Source: Planctomycetaceae bacterium UBA4655 (GTDB lineage Bacteria > Planctomycetota > Planctomycetia > Pirellulales > UBA1268). From it: 17,001 nucleotides of DNA. Below the pieces are notes generated by a model. That model had not been told where the DNA came from, did no database searches, and saw only the letters and a program-made list of their open reading frames with translations. Position 1 is the first letter of the stretch. Each line of letters opens with the position of its first letter. The translations under genes were made by a program, and so were the position numbers. Shown piece by piece: positions 13,240 through 17,001 of the stretch. The stretch spans positions 1,048 to 18,048 of the forward strand of contig DHLZ01000139.1 of assembly GCA_002405515.1 (NCBI GenBank), in the 5' to 3' direction.

Positions 13240-13859
13240 GCGAGGCACCGGGCTTGTTCGAGCGCGTCGAGCCTGGCGTTGATCGCGGCGTCATCGGGCA
13301 GTTCACCCCGCGCCTGCCGGCCGTCGAAGAGCACCCGCAGCTCGTCGAGCGTGCGACGGGCCTCGATCGCGGCGGCCTCGGGAAGGCGGTCGGTGAAAAG
13401 CCGTCCTTCGAGGTGGTCGAATTCGTGCTGCACGACGCGGGCCAGAAACCCGTCGAGATCGAATCTGACCTGCTCGCCGTCGAGGGTCCAGGCGTCGAGC
13501 ACCACCTTCTCCGGCCGTCGCACGTCCTGCCTCAGGCCCGGCAGGCTCAGGCAGCCCTCCTCCTGCACGGCCGTGCCGCGGGGCCGGCTCAACGACGGGT
13601 TGATGAAGACCAACTCCTCCCCCTCGTCGGGACGGCCGGTCACGTTGACGACGAACAGCCGGTAGGGAAGGGCCACCTGGTTGGCGGCGAGCCCGACTCC
13701 GCCGGAGGCGTACATGATCGAGAACATCTGATCGACCGCGTCCACGACCGCGTCGTCGATCCTCGCCAGTGGGCGGGATTTCCGAAACAGGGCCGGGTGC
13801 GGATACTCGACGAGCGAGAGGCGTCCGATGTCTGAGGCTGGCGTGACGGTGGGATCCAT
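13236..13859 (-). CDS. def: Peptide deformylase
   Basis: A 207-residue metalloenzyme that removes the formyl group from nascent proteins. The three family motifs are complete: GVGLAANQ (54-61), EGCLS (101-105, metal ligand C103) and QHEFDHLEG (144-152, ligands H145 and H149, catalytic E146). The C-terminal tail of about 45 residues is longer than in minimal deformylases. ATG 13859 is preceded on the minus strand by TAGACT ending 6 nt before it, a possible -10 element that would give a leaderless transcript; no ribosome site is seen. The gene is divergent from pgpA across 50 bp. Confidence 0.96.
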   Translation of the reverse strand: MDPTVTPASDIGRLSLVEYPHPALFRKSRPLARIDDAVVDAVDQMFSIMYASGGVGLAANQVALPYRLFVVNVTGRPDEGEELVFINPSLSRPRGTAVQEEGCLSLPGLRQDVRRPEKVVLDAWTLDGEQVRFDLDGFLARVVQHEFDHLEGRLFTDRLPEAAAIEARRTLDELRVLFDGRQARGELPDDAAINARLDALEQARCLA

Positions 13860-13909
13860 GACGATAGTCTACGCGACGTCCGACGACTCTTCCCGGGGCA
13901 GCGAGCATC

Positions 13910-14431
13910 ATGGCTGAAATCCGCGCGGACTGGACCTCCCCGAGCGTCGTGGCCGCCACCTGCCTCTGGCTCGGACGGATCCCGTTCGCCCCCGGCACGT
14001 GGGGAGCGATGGCGGGCGTCGGCGTCTCGCTGGCGACCGGGGCGGCGGCGGCGGGGCTTGCCGGGTGGGCATCGAGGCCGGAGGCGGCCACGGCGATCGA
14101 GGCCGCGATGCTCGTCGCGGCGAACCTCGTGGGCATCCCGATCTGCTCCGCCGCGGCACGCCGTCTCGGCCGCGGGAGCGACCCGGGGCCGATCGTGATC
14201 GACGAGGCGTTGAGCCTGCCCCTGGGCATGCTCGCCGTTCCGTTCGACGGCCGCTCGCTGCCGGTTCTCGTCGCGGGCTGGATCCTCCACCGGGTTTTCG
14301 ACATCGCGAAGCCGTTCCCCTGCCGCAGGCTCGAGCACCTGCCGGGGGGGCTCGGGGTCATGGCCGACGACTGGGCCGCGGCCGCGTGGATGGCCGCCGC
14401 GATGCTCGCCTGGCAGGCCGTCGGGGCCTGA
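13910..14431 (+). CDS. pgpA: Phosphatidylglycerophosphatase A
   Basis: A 173-residue membrane phosphatase that converts phosphatidylglycerophosphate to phosphatidylglycerol. Family marks are GRIPFAPGTWGAMAGV (22-37), DPGPIVIDEAL with its acidic pair, HRVFDIAKPFPCRRLEHLPG and GLGVMADDWAAAA with the conserved double aspartate. Four hydrophobic stretches are consistent with a small polytopic protein. No strong ribosome site precedes ATG 13910. It is transcribed divergently from def. Confidence 0.92.
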   Translation: MAEIRADWTSPSVVAATCLWLGRIPFAPGTWGAMAGVGVSLATGAAAAGLAGWASRPEAATAIEAAMLVAANLVGIPICSAAARRLGRGSDPGPIVIDEALSLPLGMLAVPFDGRSLPVLVAGWILHRVFDIAKPFPCRRLEHLPGGLGVMADDWAAAAWMAAAMLAWQAVGA

Positions 14432-14448
14432 GGCGGCCGGCCGGTCTC

Positions 14449-14478
14449 TTGCATGAGGGTTCGCCGTGCGGGTGTAAT
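14449..14478 (+). promoter_or_regulatory. Promoter placing +1 at the start codon of the next gene
   Basis: TTGCAT (14449-14454), an 18-bp spacer and TGTAAT (14473-14478, five of six matches to the -10 consensus). The -10 ends 7 nt before ATG 14486 and no ribosome site is present between, so transcription would begin at or next to the ATG, giving a leaderless mRNA. Confidence 0.4.
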
Positions 14479-14485
14479 TCCCTCG

Positions 14486-15007
14486 ATGCGGGTCCTACTC
14501 ATCGACCACGGCTGTCGCGGGGGACGCGGGGCATGTGCTCACCCCGACGCAGAGCGGTTCGCTGCGCACGGGGCGGTGGTCGTCTTCGCCGACGCCTCGA
14601 ACGTCTTTCCGCACGACGCCGTGCGGCTTTCGGACGAGGATCTCGCGGTCGCCCGTGAGGATGCGAGGCGGGCTGTCTACCGCGCGGTGGACGACGAAAA
14701 CCCCGACGTCATCCTCGTGCTCCACGCCGGGGCGATCGCGGATCTCGCCGTGGAGACCGGCGTGCCTCTCGTCGTGCATGCGGCGCTCGCCGACCTGGAG
14801 GCCGCCGGCGAGGGCGTCGTTCGCGACCTCGTCGCCTCGTCGCTCGGGGCGGCCGACATCGTCGTGGCCGACGACGCGAAGACCGGAAGGGCGCTCCGAC
14901 GTGACGACTGGTTGCCGGCCGACGTGGTCGTGGAGATCGTGCCGCGGGCCGACGCCGCGAAGCTCGTCGCGGCCTGCCGTCGGGCGAGCGAGCGTCGCAG
15001 GGGATGA
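14486..15007 (+). CDS. Stand-alone glycosyltransferase-like Rossmann domain protein
   Basis: Not assigned to a known gene. The 173 residues open with a beta strand MRVLLIDHG. Later come PDVILVLHAGAIADLAVETG (73-92), VPLVVHAALADLE and GAADIVVADDAKTGRAL (121-137). This order resembles the N-terminal half of GT-B glycosyltransferases (family 4-like), where a P-D-V-I/V-x-x-H strand, a V-P-x-V-x-x-x-H strand and an A-D-x-V-V-A-x-S segment follow one another. The nucleotide-binding C-terminal half is absent, so catalysis is doubtful. ATG 14486 is chosen over the upstream GTG/ATG frame at 14453 because of the promoter position. It converges on the next gene with a 9-bp gap. Confidence 0.55.
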   Translation: MRVLLIDHGCRGGRGACAHPDAERFAAHGAVVVFADASNVFPHDAVRLSDEDLAVAREDARRAVYRAVDDENPDVILVLHAGAIADLAVETGVPLVVHAALADLEAAGEGVVRDLVASSLGAADIVVADDAKTGRALRRDDWLPADVVVEIVPRADAAKLVAACRRASERRRG

Positions 15008-15016
15008 AACCGGCGA

Positions 15017-15457
15017 TCAGGCCCGCGGCGACTCACCCGCGAGGAGCCGGTCGATGTCGCCCGAGGCGAGCGCGTGCTCGAACTCGCGGCGGTCGCGGTA
15101 GACCGCGTCGCTCGTGATCCGCACGACCCAGTTGTGCGTGAGCGGCGTGATCGCGACCACCTTCCGGCCGTGCTGCCGCGCCTCCCACATCTCGATCGCC
15201 GTTCCCATCGACGCCTCCGGGACGTAGGCGACCACGAGGTCGAACTCCCGGCACATCCCGACGTGGCGGTGGAAGACCTCCTGTGCCCGCCGCATGTCGT
15301 AGTCGATGGAAGTGGCGTGGTTGGCAAACGGGTCGTAGACTTCCGCGTCGGGCCAATGGGCCTCGAGAAGCTCGCGAAACGATCCGCGGTAGGACTGGTC
15401 GTGGACCAGTGCCGCGACGTGCGAGCCCTGCATGATGCCGGCGAGGAATATACGCAT
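15017..15457 (-). CDS. Nucleoside 2-deoxyribosyltransferase-like protein
   Basis: The 146 residues resemble the NDT-like Rossmann family. The N-terminus MRIFLAGIMQG, a V-Y-D-P-F motif (40-44), the strand DLVVAYVPEASMGTAIEMW (73-91) and GRKVVAITPLTHNWVV (97-112) fit. G85-T86 and E89 sit where the family's substrate-binding GT and catalytic glutamate lie. Members transfer deoxyribose between bases or hydrolyse nucleoside-like substrates; the exact substrate here is unknown. AAGGGA, about 8 nt upstream on the minus strand, supports ATG 15457. The start codon shares two bases with that of the divergent peptidase gene (CATG, 15455-15458), so its promoter must lie inside that gene. Confidence 0.7.
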   Translation of the reverse strand: MRIFLAGIMQGSHVAALVHDQSYRGSFRELLEAHWPDAEVYDPFANHATSIDYDMRRAQEVFHRHVGMCREFDLVVAYVPEASMGTAIEMWEARQHGRKVVAITPLTHNWVVRITSDAVYRDRREFEHALASGDIDRLLAGESPRA

Positions 15458-16721
15458 GAGTCGATCCCTTTCGAGGAAGGCTAAACCATCCGCCGCGTCG
15501 GCGAAAGCCGCCGTCGCATCCGTCCCCGAGCCCGACCTCGCCGCCGCGAGGAAGCGGGTGATGGAGCTGATGGCGATCCGTGGCGGCTCGGGGGACGAGC
15601 GGGCCGTGGCCGAGCGGGTGATCGCGACGCTCGTCGCGGCCGGCTGCCCGAAGGAGGCGATCTCGATCGACGCGGCGAACGCGAAGACGCCGCTCGAGGG
15701 GAACGTCGGCAACGTGATCGTGAAGCTTCCGGGCGAGGGCTCATCCGCGCTTGCCTCCGCGCCGAGGCGGCTCCTCATGGCCCACATGGACACCGTGCCC
15801 GTCTGCCTCGGCTCGAAGCCGAAGCTCGTGAAGGTGAAGGGCCGCGAGATGGTGCGGTCGGCCGATCCGGCGACCGGGCTCGGCGCCGACGACCGCTCGG
15901 GCGTTGCTGTCGTGCTCTCGACGGCCGTGGAAATCCTCTCGCGAAAGCTCCCCCACCCGCCGCTGACGTTCTTCTTCGCGATCCAGGAGGAGGTGGGGCT
16001 CTACGGAGCGCGGTTCGTCGGCGCCGGCCAGCTCGGCAAGCCGAAGCTCGCCTTCAATTTCGACGGCGGGGCCGTCGAGAAGATCACGGTCGGTGCGACG
16101 GGCGGCTACCGCATCGACATCCGGATCGACGGCATCCCGAGCCACGCGGGGGTGGCGCCGGAGAAGGGGGTTTCGGCGATCGCGATCGCGTCGCTCGCGA
16201 TCGCGAGCCTCGTGCGGGATGGATGGCATGGTCTCGTCGAGAAAGGGGGCAAGCGAGGCACGAGCAACGTCGGCGTCATCGAGGCGGGATGTGCGACGAA
16301 CGTGGTCGCGGAGCGGGCGACGCTCAAGGCGGAGGCGAGGGGGCACGATGCGGCGTTTCGCGAGCGGATCGTGAAGGCGATCCGCGCAGCGTTCGAGACC
16401 GCCGCCAAGGAGGTGAGGTCCTCTAACGGCCGCTGCGGCAAGGTGACGTTCCAAGGGCGGCTCGACTACGAGGCCTTCCGGCTCGAGGAGGGCGAGCCCT
16501 GCGTCGTGGCCGCCGCGGAGGCGGTGCGGGGCCTCGGCCTCGCGCCGCGGTTCGAGGTGAGCAACGGCGGCCTCGACGCCAACTGGATGGCGGCCCACGG
16601 CATCCCGACGGTCACGCTCGGCTGCGGGCAGATGCAGATCCACACGACCGACGAGATGCTCGACCTCGCCGCGTTCGACGCCGCCTGCCGCGTGGGCCTG
16701 CGGCTCGCGACCGGCGGCTAG
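15456..16721 (+). CDS. M20-family zinc peptidase (PepT-like)
   Basis: A 421-residue cytoplasmic di-zinc aminopeptidase of the M20 family, closest by eye to tripeptidase T-like members. The metal and catalytic residues are in place: H110 and D112 (LLMAHMDTVP), D145 (GLGADDRSG), the E178-E179 pair (QEEVGLYGA), D203 (NFDGG) and H396 (QIHTTDE). A dimerisation domain from about residue 212 to 325 begins with GATGGYRIDIRIDG and includes PSHAGVAPEKG. The residues before L28 form an alanine/serine-rich leader. ATG 15456 is chosen because GAGGA (15443-15447) lies 8 nt upstream and the next in-frame starts would cut into the domain. The start overlaps that of the divergent gene. The stop lies inside an inverted repeat. 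Confidence 0.9.
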   Translation: MSRSLSRKAKPSAASAKAAVASVPEPDLAAARKRVMELMAIRGGSGDERAVAERVIATLVAAGCPKEAISIDAANAKTPLEGNVGNVIVKLPGEGSSALASAPRRLLMAHMDTVPVCLGSKPKLVKVKGREMVRSADPATGLGADDRSGVAVVLSTAVEILSRKLPHPPLTFFFAIQEEVGLYGARFVGAGQLGKPKLAFNFDGGAVEKITVGATGGYRIDIRIDGIPSHAGVAPEKGVSAIAIASLAIASLVRDGWHGLVEKGGKRGTSNVGVIEAGCATNVVAERATLKAEARGHDAAFRERIVKAIRAAFETAAKEVRSSNGRCGKVTFQGRLDYEAFRLEEGEPCVVAAAEAVRGLGLAPRFEVSNGGLDANWMAAHGIPTVTLGCGQMQIHTTDEMLDLAAFDAACRVGLRLATGG

Positions 16722-16750
16722 TGTCGTGAATCGGAAATTCAGGACACTAG
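16718..16750. repeat. Imperfect palindrome over the peptidase stop codon
   Basis: CTAGTGTCGTGAAT (16718-16731) and ATTCAGGACACTAG (16737-16750) are inverted copies matching at 13 of 14 positions with a 5-nt loop. The TAG stop (16719-16721) is inside the left arm. There is no T-tract. It could be a terminator stem or a small mobile palindrome. Confidence 0.7.
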
Positions 16751-16753
16751 GTG

Positions 16754-16791
16754 CTCGATGATTCCGGGCCTTTATGGCCCGGAATGTCGAG
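16754..16791. terminator. Strong GC hairpin after the peptidase gene
   Basis: A perfect 10-bp stem, ATTCCGGGCC (16761-16770) with GGCCCGGAAT (16776-16785), has loop TTTAT. It is extended by CTCGA (16754-16758) and TCGAG (16787-16791) across a small bulge. It lacks a T-tract, so termination is likely but not certain. It would act on either strand. Confidence 0.55.
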
Positions 16792-16831
16792 TTGCGACGT
16801 CGCCCGCGTCGTTTGCACGCCCGCGTAATGT

Positions 16832-16882
16832 GGAAGCCTGCGCACTACGGAAGCCCTCGCGGCACGGAAGCCCGAGGCGCGA
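16832..16882. repeat. Three imperfect 17-bp tandem units
   Basis: GGAAGCC recurs at 16832, 16849 and 16866, exactly 17 bp apart. The units are GGAAGCCTGCGCACTAC, GGAAGCCCTCGCGGCAC and GGAAGCCCGAGGCGCGA. The third is followed by GCCGAG, which is partly self-complementary with the preceding CTCG. I recall similar GGAAGCCCGAGG motifs as dispersed intergenic repeats in planctomycete genomes, but cannot check that here. Confidence 0.6.
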
Positions 16883-16991
16883 GCCGAGAGGGGCGTCAGG
16901 GTCGCGCAAAGAGCCGGGTGATTTGGAAAAACAGTCCCCAATCCGAGCGTTTGTGAATGACTCGGCGCCGCCTCTCTGCGCATCGTCGACT
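16883..16991. other. Intergenic, no gene seen
   Basis: No supported reading frame or RNA gene is present in the 109 bp before the adapter-like end. With 16722-16882 it makes up the gene-free end of the window, which holds the palindromes and the 17-bp repeat. Confidence 0.5.
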
Positions 16992-17001
16992 AGATCGGAA
17001 G
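16992..17001 (+). other. Adapter-like contig end
   Basis: The final ten bases, AGATCGGAAG, equal the first ten bases of the common Illumina adapter. Their position at the extreme end and in the right orientation makes residual adapter more likely than biology. Confidence 0.6.

Noticed and set aside
16815..16900. CRISPR array from the 17-bp repeat
   Set aside because: The repeat units are short, imperfect and directly adjacent with no spacers, and no cas genes are present.

Overview
The window is a high-GC bacterial chromosome segment. It is most likely from a planctomycete or a relative with similar codon use, but this is an inference from GC content, the integrase and IS-like protein families and general gene flavour; there is no rRNA or marker gene here to prove it. 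The last ten bases match the start of the Illumina adapter, so the right edge is probably a raw contig end.

Layout. (1) Positions 1-85 are the 3' end of an NAD-dependent DNA ligase gene, followed by a consensus promoter and a complete tRNA-Ala(GGC) at 175-247. (2) Positions 231-3736 look like a small, decayed integrative element inserted at the 3' end of that tRNA gene. An 18/19-bp copy of the tRNA end recurs at 3718-3736, an excisionase-like double helix-turn-helix gene sits just inside the left end, and a short integrase N-terminal remnant lies just inside the right end. Between them are a helicase-start fragment, an unknown 77-codon gene, a 508-residue IS-like protein and a hairpin-rich stretch. 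(3) Positions 3832-7490 (+) carry host genes: a class IV aminotransferase, then a compact phototrophy unit of a light-driven proton-pump-type rhodopsin (motif D-T-K), a Brp/Blh beta-carotene cleavage enzyme that would make its retinal, and a DedA membrane protein. (4) Positions 7435-13859 (-) hold two housekeeping pairs, def-fmt and miaB-glnE, separated by a strong intrinsic terminator. (5) Positions 13910-16721 hold pgpA, a stand-alone glycosyltransferase-like Rossmann protein, a nucleoside 2-deoxyribosyltransferase-like protein and an M20 peptidase. The last two are divergent, with start codons overlapping in a single CATG. (6) Positions 16718-17001 are intergenic, with two palindromes and a three-unit 17-bp repeat.

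How the genes work together. The rhodopsin and Blh genes overlap by 26 bp, so apoprotein and chromophore synthesis are probably coupled; no carotenoid synthesis genes are in view. Def and Fmt handle the two ends of formyl-methionine use (formylation and deformylation) and share a GTGA junction. MiaB and GlnE overlap by 14 bp. The strongest leads for a second look are the tRNA-anchored decayed element with its IS-like protein and structured RNA region, the rhodopsin with lysine at the proton-donor position, and the overlapping-start divergent pair.
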